Made by a program: the position numbers and the translations under genes. A stretch of DNA of 64,000 nt, taken from CBDDIP01 sp965229005 (lineage in GTDB: Bacteria; Actinomycetota; Acidimicrobiia; Acidimicrobiales; Ilumatobacteraceae). How positions within the stretch are numbered: the stretch's first letter is position 1; each line of letters starts with the position of its first letter. Shown here piece by piece: positions 26,719 to 33,557 of this stretch. Location: positions 1,426,001 to 1,490,000 of the forward strand of contig CBDDIP010000002.1 of NCBI GenBank assembly GCA_965229005.1, written 5' to 3'. Below the pieces are notes generated by a model. That model had not been told where the DNA came from and searched no databases. It was given only the letters and a program-made list of their open reading frames with translations.

Positions 26719-26783
26719 GGCTCAATCGTATTCGTTCCACACCCAGGCGTACAGAGTGCACTTTGTACCAGTACGTTCCCCCG
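26719..26783. promoter_or_regulatory. Divergent promoter with a 20-bp near-palindrome
   Basis: The 20 bases at 26749-26768 (GTACA-GA-GTGCAC-TT-TGTAC) match their reverse complement at 18 of 20 positions. It lies between a minus-strand TACGAT (-10 of the aminotransferase) and a plus-strand TACGTT at 26772-26777 (-10 of the HTH gene), each six bases from its start codon. The palindrome covers the -35 side of both, the right place for a repressor. The adjacent HTH protein is the natural candidate, but another regulator is possible. Confidence 0.55.
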
Positions 26784-27155
26784 ATGAAGGAGCTCCACCG
26801 CCTGCTCGACCAGGCACTGTCTCGCGATCCGCGCACGGCGCTGATCGCCGCTCACATGCTCGAGGAGGACCTGCACTGGGTGCTCGAGCGGGCCGTCGTG
26901 ATCGCTCGCAACGATGGCTGGAACTGGGCTCGGATCGGCCGCTTGCTGGGGCGGAGCAGGCAGGGCCTGCGACAGCAGTTCGACGCGGTCGCACCGCGCC
27001 GCCTGCCGTCCGCAGCCGCCAACCCGATGTCACCCGACGAGCTCATGGCACGGGCCATCGTCGACGAGGTCTGGCGCCGGCGAGCCGGCGAGCCCCCACG
27101 CCCGTTCTCGAGCGGTCCCTTGGGCGCGTTGGACGACGACCCCGTCGCCTGGTGA
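26784..27155 (+). CDS. Small HTH-domain protein
   Basis: This 123-residue protein has an N-terminal helical region (MKELHRLLDQALSRDPRTAL) and a helix-turn-helix segment NDGWNWARIGRLLGRSRQGL near residues 45-65. The W-A-x-I-G-x-x-L-G-x-S-R-Q pattern is shared by many small actinobacterial regulators and by sigma-like HTH domains. The C-terminal 50 residues look disordered. It starts at ATG 26784 after a TACGTT-N6 promoter. Its divergent orientation to the aminotransferase gene, with a palindrome between, suggests it controls that gene and itself, which is inference. Confidence 0.75.
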   Translation: MKELHRLLDQALSRDPRTALIAAHMLEEDLHWVLERAVVIARNDGWNWARIGRLLGRSRQGLRQQFDAVAPRRLPSAAANPMSPDELMARAIVDEVWRRRAGEPPRPFSSGPLGALDDDPVAW

Positions 27156-27160
27156 CACAT

Positions 27161-27232
27161 CACGTTTTCCAGCACGACAATTCCGGTTTTCAGCCCGACA
27201 ACCGGAAATGTCGACTTTGAAATCGGAACGTG
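27161..27232. repeat. AT-rich inverted repeat between genes
   Basis: CGACAATTCCGGTT (27175-27188) pairs with 27200-27213 at 13 of 14 positions around an 11-base loop. Outer CACGTT (27161-27166) and AACGTG (27227-27232) also match, with small bulges. The sequence also reads as two direct repeats, TTTTCCAGCACGACAATTCCGG-like. The patch is much less GC-rich than its surroundings. It could be a terminator for the HTH gene, an operator for the next gene, or a short repeat element. Confidence 0.6.
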
Positions 27233-27268
27233 TTGAGGCGACGTCAGCGCCGTGCGTATGGTCGGGAC

Positions 27269-27940
27269 ATGACGACTGGTGAGAACGTGACGTTTCGGGC
27301 GAATGGGCACACGTGCGACGGGTACATCGCCGGGTCGGGGCCCGGGGTGCTGGTGATCCAGGAGTGGTGGGGCTTGGTCCCGCACATCCGCGACGTGGTC
27401 GACCGCTTCGCTGCCGCAGGCTTCACCGCGCTGGCGCCCGACCTGTACCACGGCGAGTCGACCACCGAGCCCGATGGCGCCGGCAAGTTGATGATGGCGC
27501 TCAACGTCGACCAGGCGGTGAAGGACATGAGCGGCGCGATCTCGCTGCTGCAGGAGCGCAGCGGCAACGAGCACATCGGCGTGGTCGGCTTCTGCATGGG
27601 CGGCGGCCTCGCGCTGGTGATCGCGGCGAAGCGACCCGACGCGGTGGCTGCCGTCGCTCCGTTCTACGGCGTCATCCCGTGGGCCAGCGCGCAGCCCGAC
27701 TACTCCGGGCTGACCGCCAAGGTGGAGGGCCACTATGCCGAGCTCGACGGGTTCTTCACCCCGGAGCTGGCCCACGGGCTCGAGCAGCAGCTGCGCGACC
27801 TCGGCAAGGACGCGACCATCCACGTCTACCCCGGCGTCGACCACGCCTTCTTCAACGACACCCGCCCCGAGGTCTACAACGCCGACGCGTCGAAGGTGGC
27901 GTGGGAGCGCACGTTGACGCTCCTGCGCTCGACGCTCTGA
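27269..27940 (+). CDS. Dienelactone hydrolase family protein
   Basis: The 223-residue alpha/beta hydrolase has the dienelactone hydrolase hallmarks: the early VLVIQEWWGLVPHIRDVVDR, the nucleophile cysteine in GFCMGGGLAL, and the catalytic histidine in YPGVDHAFFNDTRP. Members hydrolyse lactones such as those of chloroaromatic breakdown, or other carboxylic esters. No aromatic degradation gene is close by, so the physiological substrate is unknown. The start at 27269 is supported by TATGGT-N6-ATG. Its stop abuts the end of the convergent CitE-like gene, with no spacer. Confidence 0.92.
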   Translation: MTTGENVTFRANGHTCDGYIAGSGPGVLVIQEWWGLVPHIRDVVDRFAAAGFTALAPDLYHGESTTEPDGAGKLMMALNVDQAVKDMSGAISLLQERSGNEHIGVVGFCMGGGLALVIAAKRPDAVAAVAPFYGVIPWASAQPDYSGLTAKVEGHYAELDGFFTPELAHGLEQQLRDLGKDATIHVYPGVDHAFFNDTRPEVYNADASKVAWERTLTLLRSTL

Positions 27941-28786
27941 TCAGCTGATCGCGTCGGCGACGGCGAGCACTCGCTGCGCATTGGCGACGTGCAGGTGCTC
28001 GATCATCTTGCCGTCGACGACCACGACGCCCTTGCCGGCGGCGAGGCCCTCGTCGAAGCCGGCGATCACCTTGCGAGCGTGCTCGATCTCCTCGGCCGTG
28101 GGCGACCACACCTCGTTGGTGATCTCCACCTGGCTGGGGTGCACCAGCGTCTTGCCGTCGAAGCCCATCTCGAAGCCTTGCACGCACTCGACCCGGAACC
28201 CGTCGAGGTCGCGCACCTCGTTGTAGACGCCGTCGAGGATCAGCTTGCCGGCCTCACGCGCGGCGAGGATCGACACGGCCAGGTGCGGCAGCAGCGGGTG
28301 CCTGCCCGGCGCGTTGAGCACCGAGCGGATCTCGCGAGCCATGTCGTTGGTGCCGATGACCAACGTCGTGACACGCGGGTGGGCGGCGATCGAGCGCACG
28401 TCGAGCACCGCGGTCGGCGTCTCGATCATCGCCCAGATGGCGATGTGGTCGGGCAGGAAGGCGGCGACCTCGTCGAGGTACGCCACCGAATCGACCTTGG
28501 GGATGACGACAGCCGAAGCGCCCGAGGTCGCCGCGGCGCGCAGGTCGTCGGCGCCCCACGGCGTGTCGAGACCGTTGCAGCGGATGGTCAGCACGCGACG
28601 TCCGTACTCCGCGGAACTGGCGGCCGTCACGGCGTTGACGCGCGCCGCGTCCTTCGAATCGGGCGCGACCGCGTCCTCGAGGTCGAAGATGATCGCGTCG
28701 GCGGGGATCGTCTTGGCCTTCTCCAGCGCGCGCTCGTTCGCGGCCGGCATGTACAGCACCGAACGGAGCACCGTCAGCTCGCTCAT
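27941..28786 (-). CDS. CitE-like HpcH/HpaI family CoA-ester lyase or thioesterase
   Basis: The 281-residue TIM-barrel protein has CitE family blocks: IIFDLEDAVAPDSK, RCNGLDTPWGADDL, MIETPTAVLD and IGTNDMAREIR, with the C-terminal GFDGKTLVHPSQVEI. Members include the citrate lyase beta subunit, citramalyl-CoA lyase and the (3S)-malyl-CoA thioesterase Mcl2. Its start overlaps the stop of the malyl-CoA lyase gene by four bases, which is the context expected for a malyl-CoA thioesterase in an ethylmalonyl-CoA-like pathway. Citrate lyase itself is unlikely because no alpha or gamma subunits are present. The choice among lyase and thioesterase is inference. Confidence 0.88.
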   Translation of the reverse strand: MSELTVLRSVLYMPAANERALEKAKTIPADAIIFDLEDAVAPDSKDAARVNAVTAASSAEYGRRVLTIRCNGLDTPWGADDLRAAATSGASAVVIPKVDSVAYLDEVAAFLPDHIAIWAMIETPTAVLDVRSIAAHPRVTTLVIGTNDMAREIRSVLNAPGRHPLLPHLAVSILAAREAGKLILDGVYNEVRDLDGFRVECVQGFEMGFDGKTLVHPSQVEITNEVWSPTAEEIEHARKVIAGFDEGLAAGKGVVVVDGKMIEHLHVANAQRVLAVADAIS

Positions 28787-29838
28787 GACGTGAACCCGTA
28801 GGACGCCGCAAGTTGCGGATCGCGAGCGGCGAGTTGGCGAGCGAGCTCGACGACGACCTTGCACTGCTTCACCGACGCGTCGTCCTCCATCTTCCCGTCG
28901 AGGAGGATGGCGCCGGTGCCGTCGCCCATCGCATCGATCACCCGCTGCGCTTGTGCGACGTCGGCGGGCCGCGGGCTGAACACGCGCTTGGCGATCTCGA
29001 TCTGCACCGGGTGCAGGCTCCATGCACCGACGCAACCGAGGAGGTAGGCGTTGCGGAACTGGTCCTCGCACGCGGTGATGTCGGCGATGTCGCCGAACGG
29101 CCCGTAGTAGGGGAGGATCCCGTTCATCACGCACGCGTCGACCATGCGAGCGATCGTGTAGTGCCACAGGTCCTGCTGGTAGGTCGGCCGCGGCGCATCG
29201 GGCTGATCGGCCAACGGGTCGGCGCGCACGATGTAGTCGGGGTGACCGCCACCGACACGCGTCGTCTTCATCCGACGGTTGGCGGCGAGGTCCGCCGGGC
29301 CGAGGCACAGGCCCTGCATGCGCGGCGACGCCGCGCAGATCGCTTCGACGTTGGCCACACCGCGAGCCGTCTCGAGGATGGCGTGGATCATCAACGGCTT
29401 GGTCAGCTTGGCCTTGGCCTCGAGCTGGGCCAGCAGGCGATCGACGTAGTGGATGTCCTCCGGCCCTTCGACCTTGGGGATCATGATCACATCGAGCTTG
29501 TCGCCGATCTCGGTGACGAGCGTGATGATGTCGTCGAGACCCCACGGCGAGTCGAGGCTGTTCACCCGCGTCCACAGCTGCGTGTCACCGAAGTCGAGCT
29601 CGCGAGCCATGCGCACGAGGCCGTTGCGCGCGTTCTCCTTCTCCGTCATCGGGATCGCGTCCTCGAGGTTGCCGAGGATGACGTCGACGGTGGGGATGAT
29701 CTCCGGCAGCTTCGCCACCACCTTGGCGTTGTGCGGCGGGAAGAAGTGGATCATCCGGCTGGGCCGGAACGGGATCTCCATCAGCGGTTGCGGAGCACCG
29801 ACGGCCAACGGTTTGAAGAAGTCTCGAGGACTGCGCAC
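28783..29838 (-). CDS. mcl: L-malyl-CoA/beta-methylmalyl-CoA lyase (Chloroflexus type)
   Basis: The 351-residue protein is a long HpcH/HpaI-type lyase. Distinctive blocks are the N-terminal FFKPLAVGAPQPL and PSRMIHFFPPHNAK, then GNLEDAIPMTEKENARNG, VNSLDSPWGLDDI, IPKVEGPEDIHYVDR, TTRVGGGHPDY, YYGPFGDIADI and DGKMEDDASVKQ. These match the malyl-CoA/citramalyl-CoA lyase of the 3-hydroxypropionate bi-cycle and its actinobacterial relatives. It cleaves malyl-CoA to acetyl-CoA and glyoxylate, and methylmalyl-CoA to propionyl-CoA and glyoxylate. The GTG at 29838 follows TAACCT-N6, so the mRNA is probably leaderless. The CitE-like gene follows in the same transcript. Confidence 0.92.
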   Translation of the reverse strand: MRSPRDFFKPLAVGAPQPLMEIPFRPSRMIHFFPPHNAKVVAKLPEIIPTVDVILGNLEDAIPMTEKENARNGLVRMARELDFGDTQLWTRVNSLDSPWGLDDIITLVTEIGDKLDVIMIPKVEGPEDIHYVDRLLAQLEAKAKLTKPLMIHAILETARGVANVEAICAASPRMQGLCLGPADLAANRRMKTTRVGGGHPDYIVRADPLADQPDAPRPTYQQDLWHYTIARMVDACVMNGILPYYGPFGDIADITACEDQFRNAYLLGCVGAWSLHPVQIEIAKRVFSPRPADVAQAQRVIDAMGDGTGAILLDGKMEDDASVKQCKVVVELARQLAARDPQLAASYGFTS

Positions 29839-29860
29839 GACCGAAGGTTACGGTGACCGT
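29839..29860. promoter_or_regulatory. 22-bp bidirectional promoter
   Basis: Only 22 bases separate two divergent GTG start codons. The minus-strand TAACCT (29850-29845) and plus-strand TACGGT (29849-29854) overlap by two bases, and each ends six bases before its own start codon. Both mRNAs should be leaderless and the two polymerases could not bind at the same time. Confidence 0.55.
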
Positions 29861-30544
29861 GTGGTTCGTACGAATTTCGACGCCGTCCTGTTCGACGCCG
29901 GCGGGGTGCTCGTCCTGCCCGATCCAACGGTGCTCGGCCCGCTGCTGGCGTACTACGGCGGCGACCCGGACATCGCCGCGCACCGGCGAGCGCACTACAA
30001 GGGCATGGCCGCGAAGAGCGCCGCGGGCAGCAGCGAGACCTTCTGGCACGACTACAACCTGGCCTACGTGCGCGCCATCGGCGTGCCCGATCACGAGCTC
30101 GAAGCGGCGGCCACCGTGCTCGAGCACACCCGCAACGCGCACCTGTGGCGCTGGCCGATCCCGGAGAGCGTCGCCGCCCTTGCCGCGCTGGCGATCGCCG
30201 GCGTGCCGATGGGCGTGGTCAGCAACGCCAGCGGTCAGATCGAGGACGTGCTCCTGCGCAGCGGTGTCTGCCACACCGGCCAGGGCCCGTGCACGGCGAT
30301 GCGTGTGGTCGTCGACAGCCACGTCGTCGGTGTGGCCAAACCGGAGCCGATGATCTTCGAGCATGCACTGCCGTTCTTCGCCGAGTTCGACCGCTCGCGC
30401 ATCGCCTACGTCGGCGATTCGGTGACCATGGACATCGGCGGTGCCAGCGCGGCCGGCCTGCTGCCGATCCTGCTCGACCCGTACGACGATCACGCCGGCG
30501 CCGACTTCATGCGCATCGAGTCGCTCGCCGACCTGCTCAGCTGA
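29861..30544 (+). CDS. HAD-superfamily hydrolase
   Basis: The 227-residue product has the HAD motifs: motif I LFDAGGVLVLPDP with the glycine/valine variant DAGGVL of the phosphoglycolate phosphatase-like group, motif II VVSNASG, the lysine of motif III near GVAKPEPMIF and motif IV YVGDSVTMDIGGA. It is probably a small-molecule phosphatase. Motif I reads D-A-G rather than the usual D-x-D, so the second aspartate is missing and phosphatase chemistry is uncertain. The GTG at 29861 is chosen from TACGGT-N6-GTG. Its 3' end overlaps the end of convergent cydB by 8 bases. Confidence 0.86.
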   Translation: MVRTNFDAVLFDAGGVLVLPDPTVLGPLLAYYGGDPDIAAHRRAHYKGMAAKSAAGSSETFWHDYNLAYVRAIGVPDHELEAAATVLEHTRNAHLWRWPIPESVAALAALAIAGVPMGVVSNASGQIEDVLLRSGVCHTGQGPCTAMRVVVDSHVVGVAKPEPMIFEHALPFFAEFDRSRIAYVGDSVTMDIGGASAAGLLPILLDPYDDHAGADFMRIESLADLLS

Positions 30545-31547
30545 CCGGTTCCTGCAAGGACCTGCGCGAGCGGGTGACGAGCACGTAGAGCCACGCCAGC
30601 GATGGCACGACGGTGACCGCAGCGATGGCGAAGACGATGACGAGACCGACCAACGTGGTGCGTGCACCGGCCGCATCGGCCAGCGTGAGGTGATCGACGA
30701 GCAGGTCCGGGTACTGGGCGACGCCCCACCCGACGAGGACCGAGGCGACCGCGGCGACCGCACCGAAGCGGGCCCACGCCCAACGTCGCTTCCACAGCAG
30801 CCACAGCGTGGATGCTCCGGCGATCGCCGAGAGCACGGCGAGCGGAGCGGCTCGGCCCTCCAACCGCGAGGCGAGCGTGTCGGCGTCCGACTCGATCGCC
30901 GGCACGGCGAGCAGCGCGACGACACCGGTGATCGCCCCACACACGAGTGCCCGTCGTCCGCACCACTCGGCCAGGTCGTCGTTGCCGGCGCGTGCCGCGT
31001 CGGCGGCGAGGAACGTGGCGGCGAGGAACGCGCAGGTCAGCACGGCGAGCGCCCCGCCGACCCATGACGTCAGGCCCGTCCAACTGGTCCACACGTCGCC
31101 GCCGTCGAGCGGCACGCGCCCCGACGCAACGGCGCCGGCGATCATGCCGAAGCAGAACGGCGTGACCACCGACGACGCGGCGAACAGCGCGCCGTAGAGG
31201 CGCGCCTCGGGAAGGCTCTCGCTGAACTTGCGAAAGGCGAAGCCGGCGCCGCGAAGCACGATGCCGAGCCCGGCCAGCATCCACGGGATCCACAGCGTGG
31301 TCATCAGCGCACCGAACCCGTGCGGGAAGCCCGTCCACAGGAACACGAGGATGTAGATCAGCCACACGTGGTTGGCCTCCCACACCGGTCCGATGCTGTG
31401 ATCGACCTGGGTGCGCAAGGCCGCACCGCGCTCGGCATCGCCGGCCAGCAGATCCCACACCCCGCTGCCGAAGTCGGCGCCGCCGAACAGTCCGTAGGCG
31501 AGCACGCCGACGAACAGCAGCGCGGCGACGAACGCAACGAGGCTCAT
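30537..31547 (-). CDS. cydB: Cytochrome bd oxidase subunit II
   Basis: This 336-residue membrane protein is the second subunit of the bd-type quinol oxidase, which reduces oxygen with high affinity. The conserved FGGADFGSGVWDL near the N-terminus and VWEANHVWLIYILVFLWTGFP in helix 2 are diagnostic. About eight to nine hydrophobic helices are visible. It overlaps the stop of cydA by four bases (ATGA), giving coupled translation. No cydX or cydDC genes follow. Confidence 0.94.
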   Translation of the reverse strand: MSLVAFVAALLFVGVLAYGLFGGADFGSGVWDLLAGDAERGAALRTQVDHSIGPVWEANHVWLIYILVFLWTGFPHGFGALMTTLWIPWMLAGLGIVLRGAGFAFRKFSESLPEARLYGALFAASSVVTPFCFGMIAGAVASGRVPLDGGDVWTSWTGLTSWVGGALAVLTCAFLAATFLAADAARAGNDDLAEWCGRRALVCGAITGVVALLAVPAIESDADTLASRLEGRAAPLAVLSAIAGASTLWLLWKRRWAWARFGAVAAVASVLVGWGVAQYPDLLVDHLTLADAAGARTTLVGLVIVFAIAAVTVVPSLAWLYVLVTRSRRSLQEPVS

Positions 31548-32881
31548 GCGCCGACGCCACCTTCGTCAGGTCCGTACGGCGTCGACAGACCCGCACCTCC
31601 CTGCTCGCGCCAACGCCGTGCCATCGACAGCAGCACCTTCGTCGCCCCGACGGCCATGCCGGCGTAGACGACGACGATCACCGAGAAGCTGATCCAGATC
31701 CCGCTGTTGTGCGTGACGGCGTCCTCGACGCGCATCACGCGGTAGACGATCCACGGCTGGCGACCGACCTCGGTGGTGATCCACCCGGACTCCATCGCCA
31801 CGATCGACAGCGGTCCGGCGAGCACGGCGAGGCGCAGGAACCAGCGTCGCTCCAATGGATCGCGTCGGCGCTGGCGCCACCAGAACCACGCGCCGACGAG
31901 CGCCAGCAGGGTGCCGATGCCGACCATCGCCTGGAACGAGAAGTGGACCATGTTCGCCTGGCTCTCCGTCGGCTGCTCGTCGGCGGGGATGTCGTTGCGG
32001 CCGATCACCTCGCGGTCGAACCAGCCGCGAGCGAGGAGCGAACCGACCTCCGGGATCTCGATGCCACCTCGCACGCGACCGTCGATCAGCACGCCGCCGA
32101 CGAGCACCGGTGCGTGCGTCTCGGTGTCGGTGGACAGCTCCATCGCCGCCAGCTTCGAGGGCTGCTCGGTGGCCAGTCGCATCCCGGTGACGTGACCGAC
32201 GACCGGCTGGATCACCGCTGCGATCGCGGCGACGGCGAAGGCGACGCGGAACGCCAGCCGGTGGTGGTGGTCGCGACGTCCGCGCAGCATCCCCACCGCG
32301 TAGACGGATGCGACGCAGAAGCCGACGACGAAGTAGGTGGCGACGAGCATGTGCGCGAACTGACCCCACACCGCGCTGTTGAACATCGCCGCCAGCGGGT
32401 CGACCGGGTCGATGCCGGCGGGCGAGTTCATCCACGCGTTGACGGCGAGCACGCAGAACGTGCCGAACACACCAGAGAGCGCAATCGGGATCAGCGTGTT
32501 CAGGTGCACCTTCGGGGGCAGGCGATCCCAGCCGTAGAGGTAGACGCCGATGAAGATCGCTTCGAGGAAGAAGAAGATGCCCTCGAGCGCGAACGGCAGC
32601 CCGATGACGTCGCCGTACGTGGACATCAGCTTCGGCCACAGCAGACCCATCTCGAAGCTGAGGATCGTGCCGCTGACCGCGCCGACGGCGAACAGCACCG
32701 CGGCTGCCTTCGACCAGCGCTTCGCGAGCACCAGCGCCTCGGCGTCGCCGCGGAGCCCGCGACGGTGCACGATGTAGATCAGGACCGGGAAGGCGACCCC
32801 GAAGCACGACAGGATGATGTGGAAGCCGAGCGACAGCGCCATCTGGCTGCGGGCTGCCACGAGCTCCGACGCACCGATCAC
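31544..32881 (-). CDS. cydA: Cytochrome bd oxidase subunit I
   Basis: The 445-residue membrane subunit carries the hemes and the quinol site. His21 in GFHIILS is the likely heme b595/d ligand, and the helices around FEMGLLWPKLMSTYGDVIG, GIFFFLEAIFIGVYLYGW and NMVHFSFQAMVGIG are characteristic. The quinol loop is of the short type. The GTG at 32881 is preferred: TAGGGT (32894-32889) precedes it by seven bases and AGGG is also correctly placed as ribosome binding site, whereas the GTG at 32887 would be too close. It shares a compact divergent promoter with a methyltransferase gene. Confidence 0.93.
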   Translation of the reverse strand: MIGASELVAARSQMALSLGFHIILSCFGVAFPVLIYIVHRRGLRGDAEALVLAKRWSKAAAVLFAVGAVSGTILSFEMGLLWPKLMSTYGDVIGLPFALEGIFFFLEAIFIGVYLYGWDRLPPKVHLNTLIPIALSGVFGTFCVLAVNAWMNSPAGIDPVDPLAAMFNSAVWGQFAHMLVATYFVVGFCVASVYAVGMLRGRRDHHHRLAFRVAFAVAAIAAVIQPVVGHVTGMRLATEQPSKLAAMELSTDTETHAPVLVGGVLIDGRVRGGIEIPEVGSLLARGWFDREVIGRNDIPADEQPTESQANMVHFSFQAMVGIGTLLALVGAWFWWRQRRRDPLERRWFLRLAVLAGPLSIVAMESGWITTEVGRQPWIVYRVMRVEDAVTHNSGIWISFSVIVVVYAGMAVGATKVLLSMARRWREQGGAGLSTPYGPDEGGVGA

Positions 32882-32904
32882 GATCACAACCCTATGGTCT
32901 AGGG
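32882..32904. promoter_or_regulatory. Compact bidirectional promoter of cydAB and a methyltransferase
   Basis: A minus-strand TAGGGT (plus positions 32889-32894) and a plus-strand TATGGT (32893-32898) overlap by two bases. The first ends seven bases before the cydA GTG, the second six bases before an ATG at 32905. This is the same architecture as at 29839-29860 and 36753-36775. Confidence 0.5.
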
Positions 32905-32922
32905 ATGACGGTTGATCGTTGA
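32905..32922 (+). CDS. Putative five-codon leader peptide (uORF)
   Basis: ATG at 32905 lies six bases after the TATGGT -10 and opens a five-codon frame (MTVDR) whose TGA at 32920-32922 overlaps the ATG of the methyltransferase gene by one base (TGATG). A leaderless mRNA would begin with this mini-ORF, and the ribosome could re-initiate on the methyltransferase. Too short to be a functional protein; a regulatory role is speculative. Confidence 0.35.
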   Translation: MTVDR

Positions 32923-33518
32923 TGGATGAGCACCCGGTGAGCCAACGATGGACCAGGTGGCGCGATGAGATCGACCTCGAGGAGTACGACTCGCGCTGGA
33001 CTCGGCTCGAATCAGCGGGGAAGGCCACTCATGGCGAAGCGGATCTGATCGCCTCGCTCGGCCCGGGTTCGGTGCTCGACGCCGGATGCGGCATGGGCCG
33101 TGTGGCGATCGAGCTGTCACGCCGCGGCATCGAGGTCGTCGGCGTCGACCTCGATGACGACCTGCTGGCCTACGCCCGCCGCCATGCTCCGGAGCTGACG
33201 TGGGTGCACGGCGACCTGTCCACGGTCGACCTCGGCCGGACCTTCGACGTGGTCGCCATGCCCGGCAACGTGATGGTCTTCTGCCGGCCCGACGATCGTG
33301 GCCCGATCATCGCCAACCTCGCCCGACACCTCGCGCCCGATGGCACGATCGTCGCCGGGTTCATGCTGGAGCGTGGCGCCGATGCGATCACGCTCGACGA
33401 GTACGACGCCCACTGCGCGGCCGCCGGGCTCACCGTCACCAACCGCTGGTCGACGTGGGAGCGCGCCGACTTCCACGACGACCCGTACACCGTCTCCGTG
33501 CACGCCCGTCCGGCCTGA
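32922..33518 (+). CDS. Class I SAM-dependent methyltransferase
   Basis: The 198-residue protein has the Rossmann methyltransferase pattern: motif I SVLDAGCGMGRVAIELSRRG, the acidic end of strand 2 VVGVDLDDDLLAYARR, then WVHGDLSTVDLGRTFDVVAMPG as motifs II to III. The rest fits a small-molecule methyltransferase of the UbiE/Tam-like type. The acceptor is not recognisable. ATG 32922 is chosen; GTG 32937 is an alternative. It sits alone between cydA and the convergent acyl-CoA dehydrogenase gene. Confidence 0.88.
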   Translation: MDEHPVSQRWTRWRDEIDLEEYDSRWTRLESAGKATHGEADLIASLGPGSVLDAGCGMGRVAIELSRRGIEVVGVDLDDDLLAYARRHAPELTWVHGDLSTVDLGRTFDVVAMPGNVMVFCRPDDRGPIIANLARHLAPDGTIVAGFMLERGADAITLDEYDAHCAAAGLTVTNRWSTWERADFHDDPYTVSVHARPA

Positions 33519-33557
33519 GCCCGGCGCGCGAGGGCTGCGTCGATCAGGCCGTGTCGA

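Noticed and set aside
27941..28786. Citrate lyase beta subunit (CitE)
   Set aside because: No alpha or gamma subunit genes or CitC/CitX/CitG are nearby, and the coupling to a malyl-CoA lyase gene points to malyl-CoA or citramalyl-CoA chemistry.
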